A DNA stretch of 64,000 bases from Pantoea sp. RIT-PI-b (GTDB lineage Bacteria; Pseudomonadota; Gammaproteobacteria; Enterobacterales; Enterobacteriaceae): NCBI RefSeq assembly GCF_001187905.1, contig NZ_LGIS01000030.1:186001-250000 (forward strand), read 5' to 3'. Numbering within the stretch: position 1 is the stretch's first letter; every line of letters starts with the position of its first letter. The position numbers and the translations under genes are program-made. The notes under the pieces were generated by a model, which was not told the origin of the DNA, did not search any database, and saw only the letters and a list, made by a program, of their open reading frames with translations. Positions 17,749 through 26,631 of this stretch are shown here, piece after piece.

Positions 17749-18918
17749 TTGAAAAAACGTACTCCTTTTTTACTGGCCTTAATGGTTTCAGTGCTTCCAT
17801 TAAAAAGCATGGCGCAGTCGTCACCCGATCCGCTGCTGGCATCGCAGATTGTTGATCGCTATGCCGAGCACATTTTCTATGGCAGCGGCGCAACCGGCAT
17901 GGCGCTGGTCGCGATTGATGGCAATCAGCGTGTCTTCGCCAGCTTTGGTGATACGCGTCCTGGCAATAACGTGCGTCCGCAGCAAGACTCGGTGATCCGT
18001 ATCGCCTCGCTAAGCAAGCTAATGACCAGCGAAGTGATGGTGAAGATGGCCGAGCGCGGTCAAATCCGTCTTGACGATCCGCTGAGCAAATACGCGCCGC
18101 CCGGAGCACGCGTGCCGAGCTATAACGGCCAACCGATTCGCCTGATTAACCTGTCAACCCACACCAGCGGCCTGCCGCGCGAGCAGCCTGGCGGCAAACC
18201 GCACCGTCCGGTGTTTGTCTGGCCGACCAAATCCGATCGCTGGCAGTGGCTCAGCGGTGCTGAACTGAAAGCAACGCCCGGCTCGCGCGCGGCTTATTCT
18301 AATCTGGGATTTGATCTGCTGAGCGATGCTTTAGCCAAAGCGGCGGGCACGCCTTATCCAGCGCTGCTGCAGCAGCTGGTGACGCGTCCGCTCGGTATGA
18401 AAGACACCACTTTCACGCCGTCACCGGATCAGTGTCAGCGTTTGATGGTGGCGGAAAAAGGTGCCAGCCCGTGTAACAACACGCTGGCCGCGATTGGCAG
18501 CGGTGGCGTTTACTCGACACCAGACGATATGGGACGCTGGATGCAGCAGTTCCTCAATTCGGCGGTTAATCACCGCACGCCGCAGATCGATCGCCTGCAA
18601 ACCCTGATTTACCGTCGCGACCAACTAACGAAAGTTGAAGGTATGGATGTACCGGGCCGCGCCGACGCGCTGGGCATGGGTTGGGTGTATATGGGGCCGA
18701 AGGAGGGTCGTCCGGGGATTATTCAGAAAACCGGCGGCGGCGGCGGTTTCATCACCTATATGGCGATGGTGCCACAGCACAACGTTGGTGTATTTGTGGT
18801 GGTGACGCGTTCGCCACTCACGCGTTTCACCCCGATGAGCGATGGCGTAAACAACATGCTAACCGAACTGGTGGGCAATCAGTCCGGTTCACCGATGACG
18901 GTGCAGGCGATTCGCTAA
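17749..18918 (+). CDS. ampH: AmpH-type D-alanyl-D-alanine carboxypeptidase/endopeptidase
   Basis: Class C beta-lactamase-fold penicillin-binding protein of 389 residues with a Sec signal peptide (about 1-22). Serine active site: S87-L-S-K90, the Y183-S-N185 motif, and KTGGGGGF near 327. The whole protein tracks E. coli AmpH (DRYAEHIFYGSGATGMALV, PGNNVRPQ, KYAPPGARVP, CNNTLAAIGSGGVYSTP). E. coli AmpH trims peptidoglycan peptides and binds penicillins. Translation starts at TTG; this is the only start that keeps the signal peptide. In E. coli ampH lies elsewhere, so its place between tktB and ypfG is lineage-specific. Confidence 0.92.
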   Translation: MKKRTPFLLALMVSVLPLKSMAQSSPDPLLASQIVDRYAEHIFYGSGATGMALVAIDGNQRVFASFGDTRPGNNVRPQQDSVIRIASLSKLMTSEVMVKMAERGQIRLDDPLSKYAPPGARVPSYNGQPIRLINLSTHTSGLPREQPGGKPHRPVFVWPTKSDRWQWLSGAELKATPGSRAAYSNLGFDLLSDALAKAAGTPYPALLQQLVTRPLGMKDTTFTPSPDQCQRLMVAEKGASPCNNTLAAIGSGGVYSTPDDMGRWMQQFLNSAVNHRTPQIDRLQTLIYRRDQLTKVEGMDVPGRADALGMGWVYMGPKEGRPGIIQKTGGGGGFITYMAMVPQHNVGVFVVVTRSPLTRFTPMSDGVNNMLTELVGNQSGSPMTVQAIR

Positions 18919-18930
18919 TGGGTGAGTGGC

Positions 18931-18992
18931 GGTCGCCATAAATGGCGACCCTACAAAACATTCGTAGGGTGCGCATTAATGCGCACCTGGTT
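18931..18992. repeat. Inverted pair of REP units (BIME) between ampH and ypfG
   Basis: Unit 1 (18931-18954) is GGTCGCCAT / ATGGCGACC ending CCTAC. Unit 2 (18964-18992) is GTAGG followed by GTGCGCAT / ATGCGCAC and CCTGG. The GTAG ends face each other across 9 bases. In unit 2 both sides of the stem are changed together (CGCC to GCGC and its complement), so the hairpin is kept. The pair separates two converging genes and unit 2 overlaps the ypfG stop. Confidence 0.88.
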
Positions 18993-20064
18993 AACGCGAT
19001 TGCACCGGATTCTGCGGTTCGCTGATCCATAACGTAGGCCAATCCTCACTGCTGTGCCAGGCATCGCAGGTTTTCTCTTCTGCATATTCTGCCAGCACAA
19101 ACTCACTGCCGTCATACTGCCAGCGCGTCGCCACACCGCAATCGCCCAATCCCCGCCCTTTACTGAAGGTATAAAGCAGCCCATTGCTGGCATCGAATTC
19201 CGCATTCACCAGCTCCAGCTGCGTGTCGCTACGGGAAGGCGGGGTAAACGGCAGCGTTAAACTCAAACCTCGCGATACATACGGCGCGCTGCGCGTCACT
19301 TCAAATGCCAGATCGATAACGTTGTAAGCGCCGGTTTCGCAACTGACCAGCAGCAGCGCTTTGCTGTCAGTGAGCGGCGATACGCTCACTTCGCGCCGCA
19401 GCGGATCGAGCGAGCAGTTATCGGTATTCACGCGCCAGGTACCGTAATCAATCAATCCACTGGTCTCTTCCTGGGTTAACGGCGCTGGCGATGGCAACGG
19501 TGCAGGGAGCTGCGGCAGCATCGGCTGTGGCGGCACATCCCATTGCACACGGTCGCCACGTTTCACCCAGGCACTGGCACCGTTTACCCTGCCCTGCACG
19601 TCATCCATGAGCAACAGCGCTGCCTTCATCCCGCTGAGGGGAACGGTAGCGCTCGCTTTGTAGGTTAATTGCAGATTCTGCGCATCCAGCGTCTGCGCCA
19701 GGAACTCATCGATGGCGATAGCATTGCTGGTTGCAAGATGATGCGGTTCCACCGTCCAGTGTTTGAGATCGGGTGTCAGCCGGCGCTGATCGAGCAGCAG
19801 GTTATCTTTCAGCGGACCGCCCGACAGATCGCCGCTGTAGGCGCTGCCGTAATCGATGCGCAGCAGCGGGCGATCGTTGACGCCAGCATGACGTGAGAGA
19901 GTCATCACCAGGCCATTATCCCCGGGGAAACTGCGAGCCACGCAAAAAGCCGCATTGTTGCAGGTCAGCTGCCAGTCAGAAAATGACTTTTGCAGTGGCT
20001 GAGCCTGCACGCACGCGACAAAGAGAAAAGGCAATAAAAGCAGTAATTTCATCCAATACGACAT
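18991..20064 (-). CDS. ypfG: DUF1176 periplasmic/envelope protein YpfG
   Basis: Exported protein of about 357 residues with a signal peptide (MKLLLLLPFLFVACVQAQ). It matches E. coli YpfG along its length (KSFSDWQLTCNNAAFC, DNGLVMTLSRHAG, NCSLDPLRREVSV, KGRGLGDCG, DWPTLWIS). Function unknown. The many conserved cysteines suggest disulfides outside the cytosol. The ATG at 20064 follows GGGGA with a long spacer; the ATG at 20052 is an alternative. Its place after talA-tktB matches E. coli. Confidence 0.85.
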   Translation of the reverse strand: MSYWMKLLLLLPFLFVACVQAQPLQKSFSDWQLTCNNAAFCVARSFPGDNGLVMTLSRHAGVNDRPLLRIDYGSAYSGDLSGGPLKDNLLLDQRRLTPDLKHWTVEPHHLATSNAIAIDEFLAQTLDAQNLQLTYKASATVPLSGMKAALLLMDDVQGRVNGASAWVKRGDRVQWDVPPQPMLPQLPAPLPSPAPLTQEETSGLIDYGTWRVNTDNCSLDPLRREVSVSPLTDSKALLLVSCETGAYNVIDLAFEVTRSAPYVSRGLSLTLPFTPPSRSDTQLELVNAEFDASNGLLYTFSKGRGLGDCGVATRWQYDGSEFVLAEYAEEKTCDAWHSSEDWPTLWISEPQNPVQSR

Positions 20065-20228
20065 CAAAAAAATCGGTCCCCAAATTCCTGGAAAGAAAAT
20101 GATAGCGCAACGGGAACGCTGTCAGCAGGCCTAAACTGTGAGCCGGCCCTAATAGTGAGGTTAACTGCTGGAAAAGCAGGCACCTTGTGGCGATCGGGTA
20201 CTGGATGACGCAATGCCTTCATCATCCG

Positions 20229-20320
20229 TTTTGACCGATTACTGCTCAATCGGATTCGTCGCACTCTTGGTGCGCAATCACAAAACGGTCAAATACACAC
20301 AAACGGTCATAACCGGTCAT
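20229..20320. promoter_or_regulatory. Cluster of CGGTCA/TGACCG elements, candidate operators
   Basis: TTTTGACCG at 20228-20236, AAACGGTCAAA at 20283-20293, AAACGGTCAT at 20301-20310 and AACCGGTCAT at 20311-20320. The first and second face each other as an inverted pair 46 bases apart; the last three repeat directly. The spacing suits a regulator bound at several sites, most simply the adjacent DeoR-type protein. Confidence 0.5.
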
Positions 20321-20391
20321 GTCGGCTTAATTGTATGCTGGCAGCGTTCAACGCGCATAGCGCATTACTCCCGGCGCTTTAGCGGTATTTT

Positions 20392-20407
20392 TGTGATGAA
20401 TATCACT
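20392..20407. promoter_or_regulatory. CRP-like binding site
   Basis: TGTGA-TGAATA-TCACT fits the CRP consensus TGTGA-N6-TCACA at nine of ten core bases. It lies 150 bases before the DeoR-type gene and just upstream of the likely promoter, as expected for catabolite control of a sugar operon. Confidence 0.65.
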
Positions 20408-20555
20408 TAATTTTGATAACCAGACATCTCATTTACATTAATTACAGATCCAAATCACTCTAATCAGCTCAGGCATTTTCACCTCCACGGACTCGTGTGC
20501 AGTCCACACTTTCCTGCGGCGCAATCCAGTAATTTATAACCATCGGAGGGCAGTT

Positions 20556-21386
20556 ATGTTGCCGATTGAAAGACAGCAGAGAATTATTGACGAATTAAAT
20601 TTAAATGGTCGGGTCATTGTCGCTGAATTAGTCACGTTATGTCAGGTTTCACAAGAAACCATTCGTCGTGATTTAACTCAGCTGGAGAAACGTGGGCTGC
20701 TGCAACGCAGCCACGGCGGTGCGGTACCAGCAAAACGACAGGCTGCCAACATTCAGGGGAATACACGTGGTGTTAACGAGTTTGAATTATCTTTCCGCCA
20801 GAGAATAAATGAACATGTTGATGCCAAGATGGCGATTGCCAAACGTGCACTCGATTTCATTAGCCCCGGCGATTGTATATTACTCGATAGCAGCACCACA
20901 TGCTGGTATTTAGCGCGACAGCTACCGGATATTGAATTAACGGTATTAACCAATTCCATCAGAATTGTGCAAACCCTTGCGGCGCGCGGCAGTATCCGCA
21001 CCATCTGTCTGGGGGGAGAATATTCTGACCGTTATGAAGATTTCCACGGCGTAGTCGCCGAGCAACCGCTCAGGGAATTTCAGATTAATAAGATCTTTTT
21101 TTCCTGTAGCAGTTTAGGCAATGACGGTTATTTACGTGAAGGTAACGAAAACAACGCACATTTAAAACAGCAAATGTTATTAGCAGCAGAAAGAAAACAT
21201 CTGCTGCTGGATGGAAGTAAATTCCTGCGGCCCTCATTCGCGCGTATTTGCCACTATCGCGATGTGGACTTTCTCATTACTGACCAATTAAAAGACAAAG
21301 AGCTGGAACAAGAATTAGCGTGGAACGGCGTCAATGTTATTGATTGCTCCCAGCGCAGCCATTCTATGCAGCTAATAAAAAATTAA
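20556..21386 (+). CDS. DeoR-family transcriptional regulator of the sugar operon
   Basis: A 276-residue DeoR-type regulator. The N-terminal helix-turn-helix (about 5-57) reads ERQQRIIDEL, VAELVTLCQVSQETIRRDLTQLEKRGLLQRSHGGA. The C-terminal sugar-phosphate sensor (about 85-250) has DSSTTCWYLA, VLTNSIRIVQ, GGEY and DGSKFLRPSFA. Members usually repress sugar operons and release DNA on binding a phosphorylated sugar. It starts with a strong ribosome site (GGAGGG) and lies only 12 bases before the binding-protein gene, so it is the first gene of the operon and probably controls it. The gene looks AT-richer than the genes that follow. Confidence 0.88.
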   Translation: MLPIERQQRIIDELNLNGRVIVAELVTLCQVSQETIRRDLTQLEKRGLLQRSHGGAVPAKRQAANIQGNTRGVNEFELSFRQRINEHVDAKMAIAKRALDFISPGDCILLDSSTTCWYLARQLPDIELTVLTNSIRIVQTLAARGSIRTICLGGEYSDRYEDFHGVVAEQPLREFQINKIFFSCSSLGNDGYLREGNENNAHLKQQMLLAAERKHLLLDGSKFLRPSFARICHYRDVDFLITDQLKDKELEQELAWNGVNVIDCSQRSHSMQLIKN

Positions 21387-21398
21387 ATCGGAGTCTTT

Positions 21399-22382
21399 AT
21401 GAAAAAACATCTTATCGCCTGTTCTCTCCTCGCACTGTTTGCCGCCACCGGGGCGCACGCTGCTGACAAATTACGTATGGGCATCGTGGTGAAGATTGGC
21501 GGTATCCCGTGGTTCAACGCCATGGAGGCGGGCATCAAGAGTGAAGCGGCCAAGCGCGGTATTGACGCGTGGATGGTGGGTCCAACCGCAGCCGACCCCG
21601 CTTTGCAGGTGCGTGCTATCGAAGATTTGATTGCGCAGAAAGTCGACATCATTGGCGTGGTGCCGAATGACCCGAAAGTGCTGGAGCCGGTGCTGAAACG
21701 CGCGCGTGATGCCGGCATTGAAGTCATTACCCACGAATCACCGGATCAGAAAGGTGCCAACTGGGACTTTGAACTGGTAGATGCGCCAACGCACGGCATC
21801 AACCACATGAAAGCGCTGGCGAAGTGCATGCATGAAGAGGGCAAATATGCCATGTACGTCGGCAGCCTGACCGTGCCGCTGCATCAGCAGTGGACCGACG
21901 CCGCGCTGAACTACCAGAAAGAACACTACCCGAAAATGCAGATGGTGACTGACAAGTTCGGCGTGGGCGAATCGCTGGATGACTCGATTCGCACCACCAA
22001 CGAACTGATGTCTAAGTACCCGGATCTGAAAGGCATTATGGCCTTCGGTTCACAAGGCCCGATTGGCGCCGGCCGCGCGGTAATGAACCGTAACAAGATT
22101 GACCAGGTTTGCGTAATTGGCGCCTTCAGCCCGGGCCAGGGCGCATCGCTGGTGCAGCGCGGTGCCATTAAAGGCGGCTATATCTGGAATCCGCAGACCG
22201 CTGGCGAAGTGTTTGTGCGCATCGCCGACATGATGCAGAAAAAAGAGCCAATCACCGACGGAATGACCATCGAGGGTTTGGGCAAAGTGAAGGTAGACGA
22301 GGCGACGCACACCATCCTCGGCAATAACACCGAAAGCCTGGACAAAGAGAATCTGCCAAAACTGGTGAAAATGGGGCTGTAA
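21399..22382 (+). CDS. Sugar ABC transporter periplasmic binding protein
   Basis: A 327-residue type I periplasmic binding protein with a signal peptide (about 1-22, cleaved after AHA). The fold markers are IVVKIGGIPWFNAMEAG, VDIIGVVPNDPKVLEPVLKRA, VITHESPD and GVGESLDDSIRTTNELM. It is closest in style to the LsrB/RhaS group of CUT2 binding proteins. No other lsr gene (F, G, K, R) is nearby, so an AI-2 role is unlikely. The neighbouring AlsE-type epimerase and kinases suggest D-allulose or a related ketose as ligand. This is an inference; the residues do not prove it. Confidence 0.85.
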   Translation: MKKHLIACSLLALFAATGAHAADKLRMGIVVKIGGIPWFNAMEAGIKSEAAKRGIDAWMVGPTAADPALQVRAIEDLIAQKVDIIGVVPNDPKVLEPVLKRARDAGIEVITHESPDQKGANWDFELVDAPTHGINHMKALAKCMHEEGKYAMYVGSLTVPLHQQWTDAALNYQKEHYPKMQMVTDKFGVGESLDDSIRTTNELMSKYPDLKGIMAFGSQGPIGAGRAVMNRNKIDQVCVIGAFSPGQGASLVQRGAIKGGYIWNPQTAGEVFVRIADMMQKKEPITDGMTIEGLGKVKVDEATHTILGNNTESLDKENLPKLVKMGL

Positions 22383-23890
22383 TGATGAATGAGGTGATCC
22401 CACAGACGCTAATTGCGCTCGACAACCTGTCGAAAACATTTGGTGGCAATCGCGCACTGAGCGATATCTCGCTGACCCTACTGGCTGGCGAAGTGCACTG
22501 TCTCGCTGGCACCAACGGCTGTGGCAAAAGCACCTTAATCAAAGTCATTTCCGGGGTGCACGCCCCGGATAGCGGCAGCCGTATTACGCTGGGTGAAGGC
22601 CCCAGCTTCCCGCGTCTGACCACCCGTCAGGCGCGTGACTTCGGCATCCAGGTGATTTACCAGGATCTGTCGCTGTTCCCCAATCTCAGCGTGGCGGAAA
22701 ACATCGCCTTTGAGCACAACCTGAATAGCCTGCTCGGCTGGCATCGCCAGGGCAAACTGCGTGCAACGGCACAGCGCATCATTGATGAACTGAAGTTCGA
22801 ACTCAATCTGGATGAAAAAGTATCGTCGCTGTCGATTGCGCAGCGCCAGCAGGTGGCGATTTGTCGTGCGCTGGTCGCCGATGCGCGGCTGGTGATTATG
22901 GATGAGCCAACGGCATCATTAACGCGTACCGAAGTGAATCAGCTGCTGCGCACCGTACGTTACCTGAAAGACAAAAACATCTGCGTGGTGTTTGTTAGTC
23001 ATCGCCTGGATGAAGTGCTGGAGATCTCCGACCGCGTTACGGTAATCCGCGATGGGCGCAAAATGGGCTGCTGGCCCGCCAAAGAGATGACGCCGCACCA
23101 TCTCACCGAACTGATGACCGGGCTGAAGCTCGACTATCAGCTAAAAACGCCGACCCGCAATGACGATCGCTTGATTCTCCAAGTCGAGAAACTGACGCGT
23201 GCCGGCCAATATCACGACGTCAATTTCAAACTCTATCAGGGCGAAGTACTCGGCCTGTGCGGCCTGCTTGGCTCCGGCCGCACCGAACTGGCATTGTCGC
23301 TGTTTGGCATGACCAAACCGGACAGCGGCAAGATCTGGCTCGATAGCAAACCGGTGCGCTTTCGTGGTCATGAAGATGCCATTAAAGCCGGGATCGGTTA
23401 TGTCTCCGAAGATCGCCTCACCCTCGGTTTGGTGCAGCAGCAATCGGTGGCCGACAACATGGTGCTGCCGATCCTCGACAAGCTGCAAAACCGTTTTCAC
23501 ATTATTGATGAGTACCGCAAGAACAAGCTGATCCTGCAGTGGATTCAGCAGCTCGGCGTGCGCGTCGCCGATCCCAATCTGGCGATCTCCACGCTCTCCG
23601 GCGGTAATCAGCAGAAAATCGTGCTGGCGAAGTGGGTGCTGACGCAGCCACGTATTTTGATTCTTGATTCGCCGACGGTCGGCGTAGATGTCGGCGCTAA
23701 AGCCAGTATCTATCAGCTGATTCATGCGCTGGCGAAGGAGGGTCTGTCGATCATTCTGATTTCCGATGAAGTGCCCGAAGTTTGGTACAACTGCGACCGC
23801 ATCCTGCACTTCCGTGATGGCACCGTTCATGCCGAATACCAACCCGATACCGTTGAGCAACACCAGCTGGCGGAGGTGATCAATGCCTGA
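22382..23890 (+). CDS. Sugar ABC transporter ATPase, RbsA-like with two ABC domains
   Basis: CUT2-type ATPase of 502 residues made of two ABC domains. Domain 1 has Walker A at 43-51 (GTNGCGKST), signature SLSIAQRQQ and Walker B MDEPTASL. Domain 2 has the usual degenerate P-loop (GLLGSGRTEL), signature LSGGNQQK and Walker B LDSPTVGVD, in which the usual Glu is Ser. So only domain 1 seems fully able to hydrolyse ATP. The start shares one base with the binding-protein stop, and its end overlaps the first permease by 8 bases. Confidence 0.9.
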   Translation: MMNEVIPQTLIALDNLSKTFGGNRALSDISLTLLAGEVHCLAGTNGCGKSTLIKVISGVHAPDSGSRITLGEGPSFPRLTTRQARDFGIQVIYQDLSLFPNLSVAENIAFEHNLNSLLGWHRQGKLRATAQRIIDELKFELNLDEKVSSLSIAQRQQVAICRALVADARLVIMDEPTASLTRTEVNQLLRTVRYLKDKNICVVFVSHRLDEVLEISDRVTVIRDGRKMGCWPAKEMTPHHLTELMTGLKLDYQLKTPTRNDDRLILQVEKLTRAGQYHDVNFKLYQGEVLGLCGLLGSGRTELALSLFGMTKPDSGKIWLDSKPVRFRGHEDAIKAGIGYVSEDRLTLGLVQQQSVADNMVLPILDKLQNRFHIIDEYRKNKLILQWIQQLGVRVADPNLAISTLSGGNQQKIVLAKWVLTQPRILILDSPTVGVDVGAKASIYQLIHALAKEGLSIILISDEVPEVWYNCDRILHFRDGTVHAEYQPDTVEQHQLAEVINA

Positions 23891-24872
23891 TTTTTCTCGT
23901 TTACGCCCGCACTCCAGCCAGGGCTGGCTCGCCTGGGTACTGCTGGCTTTTATCCTGTTCTTCTCCGCCGCCAGCGACCAGTTCCTGACGGTGCAAAACC
24001 TGCTCGATTTGGCGGAAAGCTACGCCGTCACCGGCATCTTCGCGCTCGGCCTGTTTGTGGTGTTGGTGACCGGTGGCATCGACATCTCCTTCGCGGCGGT
24101 GGCGTCGGTGGTGCAATACCTGATCGCCTCGCTGTTTGTGCAGTTCCAGTTTGATAACGCCGTGCTCAGCATCTTGCTGGCGGTGGTGTGCGGCACGCTG
24201 TTTGGCGTGATTAACGCCCTGCTGATTACCACGCTGCGCGTGGTGTCGATCATCATCACCATCAGCATGCAATCGCTGCTGTTTGGTCTGCTGATGTGGG
24301 TGACCGGCGGCAAAAGTCTCTATTCATTGCCGGATTGGTGGATCACCCTGCGCAGCGTGCTGCCGTTTACGTGGCAAGGCAACAGCTTCCAGCTTGGCTT
24401 GCCGCTGGTGACCATGTTGGTGATTGCCGGATTGACCGCGCTGCTGCTGAACAAAACCAATCTGGGTCGCCAGCTGTATGCGGTAGGCGGCGATGCCGAA
24501 TCAGCGCGCCGTATCGGTATTCGCGTGGGTCTGATTCATCTGTTCGCCTACGGCTGGCTGGGTGCGATGGCGGCGATTGGCGGGCTGGTGCAGGTCTATC
24601 GCATGGGTGAAGTGGTGCCGAATGCGCTGGTCGGCGGCGAGCTGGATGTGCTGGCGGCCACCGTACTCGGCGGTGCCAGCCTGATGGGCGGCAAAGGCAC
24701 GGTGAGCGGCACGCTAATGGGCGTCTTCCTTATCGCCATTCTGAAGAACGGCCTCAACCTGATTGGCGTCTCCAACTACTTCATGAACATCGTGGTGGGC
24801 GGCGTGATCATGGTGGCCATCGCTGTGACTCACTACAAAAAACGTAAAGAAACTGACGTCAGTTTCGTCTGA
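23883..24872 (+). CDS. Sugar ABC transporter permease 1 (RbsC-like)
   Basis: Inner-membrane permease of 329 residues with about nine to ten helices in the RbsC/BPD_transp_2 pattern. Markers: VLVTGGIDISFAAVAS near the N-terminus, GGDAESARRIGIRVG in the ATPase-contact loop and VLGGASLMGGKGTVSGTLMG near the C-terminus. Overlaps the ATPase gene by 8 bases. The operon has two different permeases, as in lsrCD, whereas rbs and als use one. Confidence 0.9.
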   Translation: MPDFSRLRPHSSQGWLAWVLLAFILFFSAASDQFLTVQNLLDLAESYAVTGIFALGLFVVLVTGGIDISFAAVASVVQYLIASLFVQFQFDNAVLSILLAVVCGTLFGVINALLITTLRVVSIIITISMQSLLFGLLMWVTGGKSLYSLPDWWITLRSVLPFTWQGNSFQLGLPLVTMLVIAGLTALLLNKTNLGRQLYAVGGDAESARRIGIRVGLIHLFAYGWLGAMAAIGGLVQVYRMGEVVPNALVGGELDVLAATVLGGASLMGGKGTVSGTLMGVFLIAILKNGLNLIGVSNYFMNIVVGGVIMVAIAVTHYKKRKETDVSFV

Positions 24873-24889
24873 CCACAGGAGCAAAAAAT

Positions 24890-25939
24890 ATGAAATCACT
24901 CTCTGCTCTGCGTCCGGACGGCACCAATATCGGCCTGATGCTGCTGATTGCGCTGGCGCTGGCGATCTTCACCGTCATGCTGCCAGGCCGCTTTCTCACC
25001 GACTCCACCTTTATGAGCATGGCGTTTCAGCTGCCCGAACTCGGTTTGCTGACGCTGGCGATGTTTATCGCCATTCTCAGCGGCGGCCTCAATCTGGCGA
25101 TTATTGCCACCGCCAACCTGACGGCGCTGTTTATCGCCTGGACGCTGATGAGCGCCCTGCCCGCCGATGCCGGCACCGGCATGCAGCTGCTGTGGTTACT
25201 GATGGCAATTATTGGCGCAATGCTGATTGCCACGGTGATTGGCGTGATTACCGGCGTGATGGTCACGCGCATCGGCGCGCACCCGATTCTGGTGACGCTG
25301 GCCACCATGATGACGCTCAACGGTATCGGCATCTGGCTGACCAAAGGCGCGGCGGTGAGCGGCATGCCGTCGGGGGGGCAGGCGCTCGGTTCCGATACGC
25401 TGCTCGGCGTCCCGCTGCCGCTGTGGGTATTTCTGATTGCCGCCGCGCTGCTGGCGCTGTTCCTCGGCAAAACCCGCGCCGGTAAATGCATCTACATGGG
25501 CGGCAGCAACATCAATGCCACCTGGTTCAGCGGTATTAATACCCATCGTATGGTGATTCTGGTGTACGTCATCTCCAGCCTGCTGTGCGTGTTAGCCGGA
25601 TTGATCATGATGGCGCGCTTTAACTCGGCGCGTATGGGCTACGGCGACGCTTACCTGCTGTTAACGGTGCTGGCGATCATCCTCGGCGGTACCGATCCCA
25701 ACGGCGGTTTTGGGCGCGTCACCGGCGTGGTGCTGGCGCTGATCGCGCTGCAAGTGCTCTCCACCGGTTTCAACCTGATGAACATCAGCCAGCACGTCAG
25801 CCTGGCGATGTGGGGCGCGGTGCTGATTGTGGTGCTGGCCTTCAAACAATTTAAAACCCGCTTTAACGAACATCGTGCCGTCAAGCTCAGCAAACTGGCT
25901 GCGGCGCTTAACCCTTTGACCGAAAAAAAGGAAGTATGA
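24890..25939 (+). CDS. Sugar ABC transporter permease 2 (RbsC-like)
   Basis: Second BPD_transp_2 permease, 349 residues, about ten helices. Markers: AILSGGLNLAIIATANL, the contact-loop segment GGSNINATWFSGINTHRM, and ILGGTDPNGGFGRVTG. It differs clearly from permease 1, so the pair probably forms a heterodimer. Ribosome site AGGAGC; 17 bases separate it from permease 1. The last bases overlap the epimerase start (ATGA). Confidence 0.9.
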   Translation: MKSLSALRPDGTNIGLMLLIALALAIFTVMLPGRFLTDSTFMSMAFQLPELGLLTLAMFIAILSGGLNLAIIATANLTALFIAWTLMSALPADAGTGMQLLWLLMAIIGAMLIATVIGVITGVMVTRIGAHPILVTLATMMTLNGIGIWLTKGAAVSGMPSGGQALGSDTLLGVPLPLWVFLIAAALLALFLGKTRAGKCIYMGGSNINATWFSGINTHRMVILVYVISSLLCVLAGLIMMARFNSARMGYGDAYLLLTVLAIILGGTDPNGGFGRVTGVVLALIALQVLSTGFNLMNISQHVSLAMWGAVLIVVLAFKQFKTRFNEHRAVKLSKLAAALNPLTEKKEV

Positions 25940-26631
25940 TGCGTATTCAAGTCTCCCCGTCGTTGATGTGTATGAATCTGATGGAGATCAAGCACCAGCT
26001 CGCCGTGCTGGACTCCCGCGCCGACTTCCTTCACATCGATATTATGGATGGTCACTACGTGAAAAATATCACGCTGTCGCCGTTCTTCATTGAGCAGATT
26101 CGCCCGTTTACCAAGGTGGCGCTGGATGTCCATTTGATGGTCGAGCAACCCACCGATTTCATTGAAGTGATTGCGAAAGCCGGTGCGGATTACATCTGCC
26201 CGCACGCCGAAACCATCAACCGCGACGCGTTCCGTGTGATCAATATGATCCGCAGCTTCGGCAAAAAAGTCGGCGTAGTGCTGAACCCGGCCACGCCGGT
26301 CTCGTTTATCCATCACTACATTCATTTGGTGGATAAGATCACCGTGATGACGGTCGATCCGGGCTATGCCGGACAGCCGTTTATTCCGGAAATGGTGCAG
26401 AAGGTGCAAGAGCTGAAAACGCTAAAGCAGACCAACGGCTATCACTATCTGATTGAGATTGACGGCTCCTGCAATACTCGTACTTACAACACGCTGGTTG
26501 GCGCTGGCGCAGAAGTGCTGATTGTCGGCACCTCCGGTTTGTTCAATATTCACGACGATCTGGAAACCGCCTGGAACATGATGCGCGAAAGCATTGATGA
26601 GGCTCAGGGATTGGCGCAGGTATCCGCATGA
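25936..26631 (+). CDS. alsE: D-allulose-6-phosphate 3-epimerase
   Basis: A 231-residue TIM-barrel epimerase of the ribulose-phosphate 3-epimerase family, same length as E. coli AlsE and closer to it than to Rpe. E. coli AlsE converts allulose 6-phosphate to fructose 6-phosphate. Metal and catalytic segments are intact: SPSLMCM, FLHIDIMDGH (ligands His33 and Asp35), DVHLMV, TVDPGYAGQPF, EIDGSC with the catalytic Asp, and phosphate-binding VGTSGLF. Two adjacent ATG codons (25936, 25939) are possible starts. It is the strongest clue to what this operon degrades. Confidence 0.85.
   Translation: MMRIQVSPSLMCMNLMEIKHQLAVLDSRADFLHIDIMDGHYVKNITLSPFFIEQIRPFTKVALDVHLMVEQPTDFIEVIAKAGADYICPHAETINRDAFRVINMIRSFGKKVGVVLNPATPVSFIHHYIHLVDKITVMTVDPGYAGQPFIPEMVQKVQELKTLKQTNGYHYLIEIDGSCNTRTYNTLVGAGAEVLIVGTSGLFNIHDDLETAWNMMRESIDEAQGLAQVSA

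Larger units (their letters stand above)
20065..20555. other. 491-base control region between ypfG and the sugar operon
   Basis: Divergent spacer with no gene. It carries four CGGTCA/TGACCG elements (20229-20320), a CRP-like site (20392-20407) and an AT-rich tail that probably holds the operon promoter (TTGATA near 20414 and ACATTA about 16 bases later). The ypfG promoter should lie near 20070-20180. Confidence 0.55.
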
